Below are positions 24,978-31,742 of a stretch of DNA of 37,061 nt, piece after piece (position 1 is the stretch's first letter; every line of letters starts with the position of its first letter). The notes under the pieces were generated by a model. That model made no database searches. It worked only from the letters and a program-made list of their open reading frames with translations, and was not told the DNA's origin. The position numbers were made by a program, and so were the translations under genes. Source of the DNA: an uncultured Clostridia bacterium (GTDB lineage Bacteria > Bacillota > Clostridia > Christensenellales > UBA1242); NCBI GenBank assembly GCA_944372445.1, contig CALVZE010000001.1, positions 114,199-151,259 of the forward strand, read 5' to 3'.

Positions 24978-25541
24978 TCACTTTTCAATATTGTCAAAAT
25001 CGACATTTACAACTTCCATCTCAGCATCATAGATGCGTGCCATTTGCAGGCGTTTTTCTTTTAAAGATGACCGCTGTAAAAAGAAAGCGTCAACAGCTTC
25101 CCAGATGAACACCCAGGAAACTATCTCTAAGATTATAGACAAGATAGGTGTTTGAAAAAACATTTCCTCTAAGATGAAAAGTCCTAAAAACAAGATGCCT
25201 AAAATCAGCACAACAAGAGAAAAAAGGGCGGTCTTTTTGAGCTTTCTTTGATAGTTTTCAAACTCTCCCTTAAATTTATTTTTTATTGCAGAAAAAAGTT
25301 CATGTTCCTTTATGTTGACATCAGAGAAAAATTTTAGACGGAGTTTGCTTTTAACCGGAAGCGCCTCTGCTTTTTCCAATAAAAAATCTCCGAGCGCCGG
25401 ATTTAATACTTCATTTTTGTCATAATTATAGCCCGAATAAAGTTCTTCTTCGCTCTTAATTTTTATATTTATTGTTTCTATCTCATTAAAAGAGTTTTCT
25501 TTTGATTTAAGTTCTTTTTTTAATTTTTTTACGCTTTCCAT
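24978..25541 (-). CDS. Hypothetical membrane protein with cytoplasmic N-terminal domain
   Basis: A 187-residue protein that I do not recognise. The first 100 or so residues are charged and helical (ESVKKLKKELKSKE at the start). Two membrane segments follow at about 104-125 and 131-153, then a basic tail (SSLKEKRLQMAR). The start is supported by GAGG seven bases upstream. It is the first gene of a likely two-gene unit with degV, which might tie it to lipid metabolism, but there is no direct sign of this. Confidence 0.75.
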   Translation of the reverse strand: MESVKKLKKELKSKENSFNEIETINIKIKSEEELYSGYNYDKNEVLNPALGDFLLEKAEALPVKSKLRLKFFSDVNIKEHELFSAIKNKFKGEFENYQRKLKKTALFSLVVLILGILFLGLFILEEMFFQTPILSIILEIVSWVFIWEAVDAFFLQRSSLKEKRLQMARIYDAEMEVVNVDFDNIEK

Positions 25542-25604
25542 TTGGAAACCTCATTTTATTATATCAAATAAATAAAAATAATAAAACTAAATTGACTACA
25601 TTTC

Positions 25605-25633
25605 TTTACTTTTTTTGTCAATGTCACTATAAT
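25605..25633 (+). promoter_or_regulatory. Promoter of the first YwaF-like gene
   Basis: TTTACT (25605-25610), a 17-base spacer and a perfect TATAAT (25628-25633). The leader to the ATG at 25700 is about 60 bases. Confidence 0.6.
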
Positions 25634-25674
25634 GAATTTGTTTAAGGCGTAATATCTTTATACGCTTAATTCAT
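25632..25674 (+). promoter_or_regulatory. Imperfect inverted repeat at the promoter and leader of the first YwaF-like gene
   Basis: The arms ATGAAT...TAAGGCGTA (25632-25651) and TACGCTTA-ATTCAT (25661-25674) pair over 14 bases with two bulges. The inner TAAG(G)CGTA/TACGCTTA stem lies wholly within the expected mRNA leader. It could be an operator or an RNA hairpin. Confidence 0.4.
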
Positions 25675-25699
25675 ACATAATTGAAAGTTGGAGTTTAAT

Positions 25700-26476
25700 A
25701 TGTTCTCATTTACCGATTGGCTATTTGAAAATAAGGAGGCGCTAGGTGAGGGACCGGGACTTTGGTGTCCGCTTCACATTGCGCTTGTTTCTATCATGCT
25801 TGCGTGGCTTGTAGTTGCCTTTTTCATTTTTAAAAAATACAAAAATTTTGCCCATAAATTCACCTTTGTCCTTTGCATAATCATGCCAACTGTGAGAATT
25901 CTTAGAATGATTGTGCAACTAGCAAGTGGAGATTTCTCCTTTGTGGAGGTCTTGCCGTGGCATCTATGTCATCTTATGAGTTTTGTGCTTCCGATTTTCT
26001 ATTTCACAAAAACCAAAAAATTCTTTTTACCTGTGCTTGTTGCTTCCTTTTTCGGTGGAGTTATCACCTTTATCTTTGGCGACTACTACTATCTTTCCAC
26101 ACTTTCCTTCTATCTTGTCGAAAGTATCATTCTGCACTTTGCCCTCTCCACCGCGGTCATTGCCTGCATTGCAGACGGCTACTATAAGGTGAGAGTGAAA
26201 GATTTTTGGCAAGCGTATATCGGCATGTTCATAATAGCTTTATGGTCAAGCCTAGGCAATGCTCTTGTGGACGGCGCCAACTTTCTATATCTCAAAGAGA
26301 ACGGCTTGCCGTTTGCGTTGTTTGGACTGCACTTTTATTTCACCTATTTCCTTCTTGTAATAGCTTGCTCAATAGTTGCAATTACGCCATTTGCGATAAG
26401 CGAGCATGTAAAAAAGAAGAAACGGACAAGTTTCGATATTATTATGGATGTTGTCTGCGACAAAAGCTTCAATTAA
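25700..26476 (+). CDS. YwaF/TMEM164-like integral membrane protein (paralog 1)
   Basis: A 258-residue protein with about seven membrane segments. The start is the ATG at 25700, eight bases after GGAG; a TTG 12 bases upstream is less likely because it overlaps that site. The conserved family motif, a short P-x-H-x-C-type stretch at the end of a loop, appears as LPWHLCHLM near residue 95, and a histidine-bearing helix follows (SIILHFALSTAV). Bacterial YwaF proteins have no known function; human TMEM164 has been described as an acyltransferase for ether phospholipids, so a lipid-acyl role is possible. Two more members of the family lie at 27955 and 28759. A bidirectional terminator follows. Confidence 0.75.
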   Translation: MFSFTDWLFENKEALGEGPGLWCPLHIALVSIMLAWLVVAFFIFKKYKNFAHKFTFVLCIIMPTVRILRMIVQLASGDFSFVEVLPWHLCHLMSFVLPIFYFTKTKKFFLPVLVASFFGGVITFIFGDYYYLSTLSFYLVESIILHFALSTAVIACIADGYYKVRVKDFWQAYIGMFIIALWSSLGNALVDGANFLYLKENGLPFALFGLHFYFTYFLLVIACSIVAITPFAISEHVKKKKRTSFDIIMDVVCDKSFN

Positions 26477-26498
26477 AATATTTTGATAAGGCCATATA

Positions 26499-26530
26499 AA
26501 AAATGCGTGTTAATTTTTGCACGCATTTTT
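26499..26530. terminator. Bidirectional terminator
   Basis: An 11-base-pair stem, AAAAATGCGTG (26499-26509) with CACGCATTTTT (26520-26530), loop of ten bases, between two convergent genes. Confidence 0.85.
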
Positions 26531-26544
26531 GAACTTCATCTTAA

Positions 26545-27024
26545 TTACATTTCAACATAACTAAATATGGTATAAATATATATATTGCCATCGTAGTCAT
26601 ATCCACCTTCTTGAGGACCCCATACAACTTGCATTAAATATAGATTGCCGTTTTCAAGAAAGCCATAATTCAAATATTCAACCATGCCATCCGCTTTATA
26701 AAGAAGTTGATTGTCAATGATTTTGTATTCAAATTCCGAATAATCATCATCGCCAGGTTGAGCATCGCTGGTGCCTGCAACTGCCGTTCCATTCTCATTT
26801 AAAATTACATAGCTTCCAACATCTATATCTTCAAGAACAAAGTTGTCTTCACTTCGTTCTATCACACCCTCTTGTTCGTAGACTGTGCGATAGCCAACCG
26901 CCTCATATCTGCCATAAATTGATGTTTCTGGCTCTTCATTGCATCCAACAAGCAAAAACATACAAGGCAAAAGCACCAAAACAAACAAAATTGCCATAAA
27001 AATTTTATTCTTTGTTTTAACCAT
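26545..27024 (-). CDS. Small lipoprotein of unknown function
   Basis: A 159-residue exported lipoprotein. The signal peptide has a basic start (VKTKNK), a hydrophobic core and the lipobox LLVGC with the lipidated cysteine at residue 28. The mature part begins NEEPETSIYGRYEAVGY and is acidic, with repeated aromatic residues and strand-like stretches. This pattern, GxY followed by a YEFEY-like core, is common in small lipocalin-like or DUF-type clostridial lipoproteins, but I cannot assign a family. AGGAGGG lies six bases before the ATG. It is transcribed alone and converges on the YwaF-like gene. Confidence 0.85.
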   Translation of the reverse strand: MVKTKNKIFMAILFVLVLLPCMFLLVGCNEEPETSIYGRYEAVGYRTVYEQEGVIERSEDNFVLEDIDVGSYVILNENGTAVAGTSDAQPGDDDYSEFEYKIIDNQLLYKADGMVEYLNYGFLENGNLYLMQVVWGPQEGGYDYDGNIYIYTIFSYVEM

Positions 27025-27042
27025 TTTTCCCTCCTTAAAAGG

Positions 27043-27071
27043 AGTTTAGCATAGTGGGAGGGGGTAGTCAA
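27043..27071 (-). promoter_or_regulatory. Promoter of the lipoprotein gene
   Basis: On the minus strand, TTGACT (27066-27071), 17 bases and TAAACT (27043-27048) preceded by TGC, an extended -10. Confidence 0.65.
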
Positions 27072-27234
27072 GTGTTTGGCAAAATTTTTTTGAATATTTT
27101 AGCGAAAAGTAGCATTCAAGGCAAAATTGCACTTTTGCTCATTTTCGAAACAAGTTATAATAAAAGTTATGGTGATTTTGTATATTTATTATACATCATA
27201 TTTTTTAAAAAGTTTTTAAATTTTCTTTAAACGC

Positions 27235-27263
27235 TTGCTATTTAAATTTTTATAAAGTAAAAT
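27235..27263 (+). promoter_or_regulatory. Promoter of the 172-residue membrane protein gene
   Basis: TTGCTA (27235-27240), a 17-base spacer and TAAAAT (27258-27263). GGGAGG follows at once, so the leader is short. Confidence 0.65.
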
Positions 27264-27281
27264 AAGAATAGGGAGGAAAAA

Positions 27282-27800
27282 ATGAAAGAATCAACAAAAA
27301 ATGCCATTTTCACGCTTGTTTCTTTGGTGTTTGCTGGGCTTGTTTTAGTGTTTATGGCTGTGCCAAATGTTTCGCTGGGAGGTAGCTTTGGAAATCTAGG
27401 TGGAACAATTTCAGAGTGGTCGGGTTTTAACTTCTATGAAAACGCTGTTGCCACAGACTTTATGAAAGCGATGCTCATTATCACTGCAATCATTGCCTGT
27501 GCGACAGTTATTCTCGGAATTTTAAAACTCGTTGCCGACAGTAAACTTTGCAAAAGCAAAAGTTTAGCAAAAATTGTAAGTTTCCTATTCAAGCTTTTTG
27601 CTGTTGCACTTTTTGTCACATCACTTCTATACATGATTTCTGTGATAACAATGTGCAATGACCTTAGCGGTGGGGCAGAAGGAATAAGCGGTGGCTTCAC
27701 GCCTGTATATTGGTCAATAATACTTCTTATGGTGTTTGGTCTTGCAAGTGCCGTTTCTTCATTCTTCACAAGTATGGTATCAAAGAAAAAGAAGAAATAA
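27282..27800 (+). CDS. Four-helix membrane protein of unknown function
   Basis: A 172-residue protein with four membrane segments (about 8-28, 64-86, 101-124 and 140-163). A 35-residue extracellular or loop segment between the first two is rich in glycine and serine (SLGGSFGNLGGTISEW). It ends in a run of lysines (SKKKKK), which places the C-terminus inside the cell. I do not recognise a family. GGGAGG lies six bases before the ATG. The gene has its own promoter and terminator and so is a separate unit among the YwaF-like genes. Confidence 0.75.
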   Translation: MKESTKNAIFTLVSLVFAGLVLVFMAVPNVSLGGSFGNLGGTISEWSGFNFYENAVATDFMKAMLIITAIIACATVILGILKLVADSKLCKSKSLAKIVSFLFKLFAVALFVTSLLYMISVITMCNDLSGGAEGISGGFTPVYWSIILLMVFGLASAVSSFFTSMVSKKKKK

Positions 27801-27812
27801 TCAAAGAGAAGA

Positions 27813-27853
27813 AAAAGTGCCTATTGTGAAATTTCATTATAGGTGCTTTTTTT
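27813..27853 (+). terminator. Terminator after the four-helix membrane protein gene
   Basis: A 12-base-pair stem with two G-U pairs, 27813-27824 with 27839-27850, holding an inner TGAAATTTCA palindrome, then a seven-T run. Confidence 0.85.
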
Positions 27854-27919
27854 ATTGCCACAAGCTTTAAGATTTAAGATTTAACGATAAGTTTTTAGAA
27901 AATAAGTCGTGTGATTTAT

Positions 27920-27948
27920 TTGTAATTTTTATAAAGTTGTAGTAAAAT
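27920..27948 (+). promoter_or_regulatory. Promoter of the second YwaF-like gene, abutting the start codon
   Basis: TTGTAA (27920-27925), a 17-base spacer and TAAAAT (27943-27948). Six bases then separate the -10 from the ATG at 27955, the same layout as at 1426-1461. Confidence 0.7.
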
Positions 27949-27954
27949 AACATT

Positions 27955-28734
27955 ATGATGGTTTGGACAAAAGAAGAGGGCGTAGTCTTGCCGATTATGC
28001 TTATTGCCATAGTTTTGTTGTCACTTTTTTTAAGTTTTTTGACGCGGAAGAAAAGTGATATTATTAAACGCGTGCCTTTGATTGTTCTCACGGTGGTGGT
28101 TTGGCTTTTAGAGATAGTTAAGCAAGTGCTAAATATTGTAAGTGGTTATTCCTTGTGGGCGATTCCTCTTCATTTTTGTAGTTTGTTTTTATATTTTTAT
28201 CCGCTTGCAAGCTTTTTTCGTGGTAAGGTAGGAGAGTTTGGTAAGACGATGTGTTATGTGGCTGGAAGCCTTTTTGTTATTCTCTTTTACTTCAATCCCG
28301 GCTCTATAATAGGCTCATCATGTAGTAACATCTTTCAAGACTTTTCAAGTTTTCATACCTTTACCTATCATCACATCATAATTTTGTTTTATCTGACGAT
28401 GCTGTTTTCAAAATTATACCGTCCGTCAAAAAAAGATTTCCTTTATGTCGCAATAGGAATATCTGGCTATGCAATCATTATGATACCGCTAGCTCATATA
28501 CTCAATGTCAACTTTTGCAACATATTGACAAGCAACATTGCCTTCATGGAAGCATTAAGGTTAAACATCGGACAGGTAGGTTACACCGTTGTTATGATTT
28601 TGATAGGTATAATTGGTGGCGAATTGATTGTTTTAATTTCCAATTTGATATATAATCTAATATGCAACAAAAAGAAAGATAAAGACGATAAAGAATTTAA
28701 AAAAATTATTAAAATTATAAAAAGTGAGGCGTAA
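27955..28734 (+). CDS. YwaF/TMEM164-like integral membrane protein (paralog 2), probably leaderless
   Basis: A 259-residue protein with about seven membrane segments. The family motif appears as IPLHFCSLF near residue 70, followed by a helix after FHTFTYHH that holds the conserved histidine region. The C-terminus is basic and cytoplasmic (CNKKKDKDDKEFKK). The gene begins ATGATG with no Shine-Dalgarno sequence, and its promoter predicts transcription from the ATG itself. The function is unknown, and a lipid-related role is inferred only from distant TMEM164. The next paralog follows within a few bases, so the two form an operon. Confidence 0.75.
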   Translation: MMVWTKEEGVVLPIMLIAIVLLSLFLSFLTRKKSDIIKRVPLIVLTVVVWLLEIVKQVLNIVSGYSLWAIPLHFCSLFLYFYPLASFFRGKVGEFGKTMCYVAGSLFVILFYFNPGSIIGSSCSNIFQDFSSFHTFTYHHIIILFYLTMLFSKLYRPSKKDFLYVAIGISGYAIIMIPLAHILNVNFCNILTSNIAFMEALRLNIGQVGYTVVMILIGIIGGELIVLISNLIYNLICNKKKDKDDKEFKKIIKIIKSEA

Positions 28735-28758
28735 AAGACGAATGCTTTTGAAAAGTTT

Positions 28759-29619
28759 TTGAAGATTTTAGATGGCAAAATGGTGGAACCTTTGGCTTAT
28801 GGCTGGTTTCATTTGATGTGTTGGGGAATTGTTATTCTGCTCACTGCCTTTTTATGCACTTTCGCTTTAAAGAACAGAAAGGAAGGCAAAAGCAATGACA
28901 ATTTTATTCGTGGCGTTGTGTTAACCTATGCCATCCTTGGCATAATTTTGGAAGTTTATAAACAACTCAATTTTTCTTTCAACTCATCAACTGGCGAGTG
29001 GAGTTATCAATGGTATGCTTTCCCTTTCCAATTTTGTTCTACACCTATGTATGTGGCTCTTATTGCAGGATGTTTGAAAAAATGCGAATTTCAAAAATAT
29101 CTTTATGCGTATTTAGGCACCTTCGCCCTATTTGCTGGGCTTTGCGTGATGTTCTATCCAGGAGATGTTTTCACTCGCACTATTGGTATAAACATTCAAA
29201 CAATGGTTTGTCATGGTGGCATGGTTGTTATGGGTATCTTTTTGTTAATAAGCGGTGGCGTTGACCTAAAATGGAAAAGCATGTTAAAAGCAATGGCGGT
29301 ATTTTCAGGCCTAGTTGCAATCGCTCTTATAATGAATGTAATATTCAATAGCACAGGCAACACCGCCACCTTCAATATGTTCTATATAAGTCCATATTTA
29401 CCTTGCACCTTGCCTATTTTAAACATTATCTATGAAAAAGTGCCGTATGTCGTTTTCTTGCTAATATATTTTATAGGTTTCTCGCTTGCGGGTTGTCTAG
29501 TGTTCTCGGTTGCAATGGCGATAAAAGGTCTTTACAAAAGTTGGCACGAAAAGAAAAACAGCTTTGACGATAAGCATGTTATGGATATAATCTCCAAAAA
29601 CCTTAAAGATTTAGACTAA
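28759..29619 (+). CDS. YwaF/TMEM164-like integral membrane protein (paralog 3), start codon uncertain
   Basis: About 280 residues with seven or so membrane segments. The family motif reads FPFQFCSTP near residue 90, where the usual histidine is glutamine but the cysteine is kept; a histidine helix follows (TMVCHGGMVVMG). Start candidates are the TTG at 28759 and the ATG at 28780, but neither has a ribosome site. The frame stays open back to the previous gene's stop, and an ACG at 28738 lies eight bases after GAGG; from there the peptide would begin xNAFEKFLKILDGKM, which looks like a natural N-terminus. The gene is thus probably translated from a non-standard codon or has a damaged start. It shares a transcript with paralog 2. 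Confidence 0.7.
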   Translation: MKILDGKMVEPLAYGWFHLMCWGIVILLTAFLCTFALKNRKEGKSNDNFIRGVVLTYAILGIILEVYKQLNFSFNSSTGEWSYQWYAFPFQFCSTPMYVALIAGCLKKCEFQKYLYAYLGTFALFAGLCVMFYPGDVFTRTIGINIQTMVCHGGMVVMGIFLLISGGVDLKWKSMLKAMAVFSGLVAIALIMNVIFNSTGNTATFNMFYISPYLPCTLPILNIIYEKVPYVVFLLIYFIGFSLAGCLVFSVAMAIKGLYKSWHEKKNSFDDKHVMDIISKNLKDLD

Positions 29620-29643
29620 AAAAGATAGCAACTGCTATCTTTT
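29620..29643 (+). terminator. Terminator after the YwaF-like pair
   Basis: AAAAGATAG (29620-29628) pairs with CTATCTTTT (29635-29643) around CAACTG. Confidence 0.75.
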
Positions 29644-29645
29644 CT

Positions 29646-30092
29646 TTAAATTTTTTTTGTCTGTTTTTGGAATTTGCCGTCCTTTTTATGCACGATAACT
29701 TTGGCGTTTTGATTTTTGCATAATTCACTTACGCGAGCAAGTGCTTGCTCTTTCGTTTTAAAAGATGCAATAGTGCGCTTTGCGCCGTCTCTTTTTATCA
29801 GCCAAATTTTGTCTTCTTTGCTGTAAATGACGCGATAAGAACCTTTCTTTTCTTCTTCTTTTTCAGCGCTTTCTTCTGTGTCAGTTTTTTCTTCCTTTTT
29901 TGTGGTAACTTTCTTCACAGCTTTTTCTTCATTTTTGTTAGATTTAGTGTTAGAGTTTTTTGCTTTTGAAGAAGTTTTTTTTGGTTCTTCATTCACTTCT
30001 GGCTCTTCTTTAACCTCAGCTTTCACTTCTTCATTCTTTTCTTCTACTTCTTTTTCTTCCACCTTTTTGTTTTTCTTTTTAAAAAACCACAT
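29646..30092 (-). CDS. DUF2188-type protein with a charged low-complexity region
   Basis: 148 residues. The start is the ATG at 30092, behind GAGGTGGAG; an ATG at 30146 lies in the promoter. The first ten residues (MWFFKKKNKK) are followed by about 75 residues almost wholly of K, E, V, S, T and N, which is likely disordered. The last 60 residues form a small alpha/beta module of the DUF2188 pattern (YRVIY..DKIWLIKRDGAKR....F.TKEQALARVSEL....KVIVHKKDGKFQ). No function is known. It could be a nucleoid- or RNA-associated protein given its charge, but that is a guess. Confidence 0.8.
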   Translation of the reverse strand: MWFFKKKNKKVEEKEVEEKNEEVKAEVKEEPEVNEEPKKTSSKAKNSNTKSNKNEEKAVKKVTTKKEEKTDTEESAEKEEEKKGSYRVIYSKEDKIWLIKRDGAKRTIASFKTKEQALARVSELCKNQNAKVIVHKKDGKFQKQTKKI

Positions 30093-30117
30093 ACTCCACC
30101 TCTCTTTTATTAAGAAT

Positions 30118-30146
30118 ATTATAGCATATTTTGTAGAATTTTTCAA
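30118..30146 (-). promoter_or_regulatory. Promoter of the DUF2188-type gene
   Basis: On the minus strand, TTGAAA (30141-30146), 17 bases and TATAAT (30118-30123) preceded by TGC. Confidence 0.75.
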
Positions 30147-30158
30147 GAGTTAAGCGAA

Positions 30159-30539
30159 TTAATTTTCAAAAAGTGCCAAATAAATTTCTTTTGAGGTGTT
30201 TATTGCCTTGAAAAGATTTTTTATTGCTATATTCTTAATTACCTCCTCTTCGGCTTCAATATACGCACCAACATACATAGAGATTTCGTTTAAAGAGCGT
30301 ATTAACTCTAAAACATTTGCATAGTCGTAATCAAAAGTTTCTTGTAGGTTTTCGCCGAGAGCCTCTTCTACTTCGTTAAAGGTGTCCAAGATGAGCGCCT
30401 TCATAAGAGTTTGTCCGTTTTTAGAAGATTTTTGTGAGGTTGCTGTGTCGCCGTCATTTAAAGCTATTTCACTTTTGATAAAAGCGTCGCAAGCATTAGC
30501 CGATGTTTCAAGAAGCTCTGATAAAAGTTTGTTTGTCAT
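30159..30539 (-). CDS. Hypothetical helical protein, 126 residues
   Basis: I do not recognise a family. The start is the ATG at 30539, preceded by AGGAGA; an upstream ATG at 30587 is in the promoter. The protein is acidic and nearly all helical, with no membrane segment or signal peptide. The middle holds a short hydrophilic gap (NDGDTATSQKSSKNGQ) between two helical hairpins. The gene is divergent from the mechanosensitive channel gene, with the two promoters facing apart. Confidence 0.75.
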   Translation of the reverse strand: MTNKLLSELLETSANACDAFIKSEIALNDGDTATSQKSSKNGQTLMKALILDTFNEVEEALGENLQETFDYDYANVLELIRSLNEISMYVGAYIEAEEEVIKNIAIKNLFKAINTSKEIYLALFEN

Positions 30540-30558
30540 AATTATCTCCTTTATAGAC

Positions 30559-30587
30559 ATTTTATCATTTTTTATTAAATTAAGCAA
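30559..30587 (-). promoter_or_regulatory. Promoter of the 126-residue hypothetical gene
   Basis: On the minus strand, TTGCTT (30582-30587), 17 bases and TAAAAT (30559-30564). Confidence 0.6.
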
Positions 30588-30595
30588 TTAAATAA

Positions 30596-30636
30596 TTGAC
30601 TTTGTTATTGAAAAAAGAGTAAACTTTCTTTATACT
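30596..30636 (+). promoter_or_regulatory. Two overlapping promoters of the MscS-dinB operon
   Basis: TTGACT (30596-30601) with an 18-base spacer and TAAACT (30620-30625) would start the mRNA near 30632 and include the TAGGAGG ribosome site. A second pair, TTGAAA (30608-30613) and TATACT (30631-30636) at 17 bases, would start near 30643 and leave most of that site out. The first is therefore the more useful one. Confidence 0.55.
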
Positions 30637-30647
30637 TAGGAGGAAAT

Positions 30648-31742
30648 ATGGATTGGGCAGGACTTTGGAATGACATTGTGACGTATTTTGAAACAAATGT
30701 TTGGAACATTGTCTTCTTTTTCGTGATTTTAATTCTTGGTATAATCATAATTAAAATCATTTTGACTGTTTTAAGAAAGGTATTGAGCAAAACTCGTATG
30801 GAGCGCATAGCTCAGCAATTCATCTGCACGGCGATTAAGTTTTGTTTGTGGCTTGTTTTAATTCTGTTGTTGTTAAGTCAAATCGGCATACAAATTTCTG
30901 GTATACTTACGGCAATAAGCGCGCTTATTCTTGCTGTTGGTATGGCGCTTGAAAGCAATATGGCGAACCTTGCAAACGGAATTGTCATTGTGTCAAACCA
31001 CATGTTTAAAAAGGGCGATTACATAATTGTCGATGGCGTTGAGGGAAATATAACCGACATAAACTTTCTTTTCACAACGCTTATGACAACAGATAACAAA
31101 AAGATAACTTTGCCAAACTCCACCATTGTCAATTCCAGCGTAACAAATCTCGGTGCAAACGCAAAACGAAGAGTGGATTTTACTTTTCAGGTTGCCTATG
31201 AGAGTGATGTGGAACTTGTTAAAAAGATTGTCATCGATGTTATGAAAAGTGACGGCAGAGTATATTTGGATCCTGAGCCATTTTGCAGATTAAAAACGAT
31301 GAACGCATCAAGTCTTGATTTTGCTGCAAATTGTTGGTGTGATAACGAAGATTATTGGGATGTTTACTACTATGTCATGGAGTGGGTATATAACGAGTTT
31401 AAGCGTAACAAAATTTCTGTTCCATATAATCAACTTGAAGTTAGAGAGCGTAAAGACAATGTCAAAGTGCCTGTTGTTGGCAAAAAGTTGCCAGAGCGCG
31501 TAGAAAAAGTGAGAGCGCCAAAGAAAGATAAGGATGTTTTCAATCTCATAAAAAACGGCTTAACAAAGCATGACAAGAAAAAGAAGAAAGACAAAAAGAA
31601 AGACAAGAAGAAAGACGAAGTAGTTAACGAAATTATAGCTACTGAAAATGAAACTGTAAAGGTGGCAAGCGTAGAAGAAAAAGAGACTGAAAAAATTGAG
31701 GAAAATGTAGAAACCAAAAAAGATAAAAGAAAGAAAAAGTGA
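30648..31742 (+). CDS. Small-conductance mechanosensitive channel (MscS family) with a long charged tail
   Basis: 364 residues. MscS channels open under membrane tension and release solutes during osmotic downshock. Three N-terminal membrane segments are visible (about 18-43, 62-82 and 85-115); the third carries the glycine/alanine-rich pore helix (ALILAVGMALESNMANLANG). The beta domain follows with the typical KKGDYIIVDGVEGNI stretch. The family fold ends near residue 265. Beyond it is a roughly 85-residue tail of K, D and E, which is not part of the usual fold and is probably disordered. TAGGAGG precedes the ATG. The last codons overlap the start of the polymerase IV gene (GTGA). Confidence 0.92.
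   Translation: MDWAGLWNDIVTYFETNVWNIVFFFVILILGIIIIKIILTVLRKVLSKTRMERIAQQFICTAIKFCLWLVLILLLLSQIGIQISGILTAISALILAVGMALESNMANLANGIVIVSNHMFKKGDYIIVDGVEGNITDINFLFTTLMTTDNKKITLPNSTIVNSSVTNLGANAKRRVDFTFQVAYESDVELVKKIVIDVMKSDGRVYLDPEPFCRLKTMNASSLDFAANCWCDNEDYWDVYYYVMEWVYNEFKRNKISVPYNQLEVRERKDNVKVPVVGKKLPERVEKVRAPKKDKDVFNLIKNGLTKHDKKKKKDKKKDKKKDEVVNEIIATENETVKVASVEEKETEKIEENVETKKDKRKKK

Noticed and set aside
27028..27048. CTCCTT/AAGGAG palindrome at the lipoprotein ribosome site, as an RNA switch
   Set aside because: The expected transcription start lies within it, so the upstream arm would not be in the mRNA.
27156..27219. TATAAT followed by a 16-codon ATG frame (a possible third leaderless gene)
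   Set aside because: The -35 match is poor, the peptide is very short, and the A/T-rich setting makes this likely by chance.
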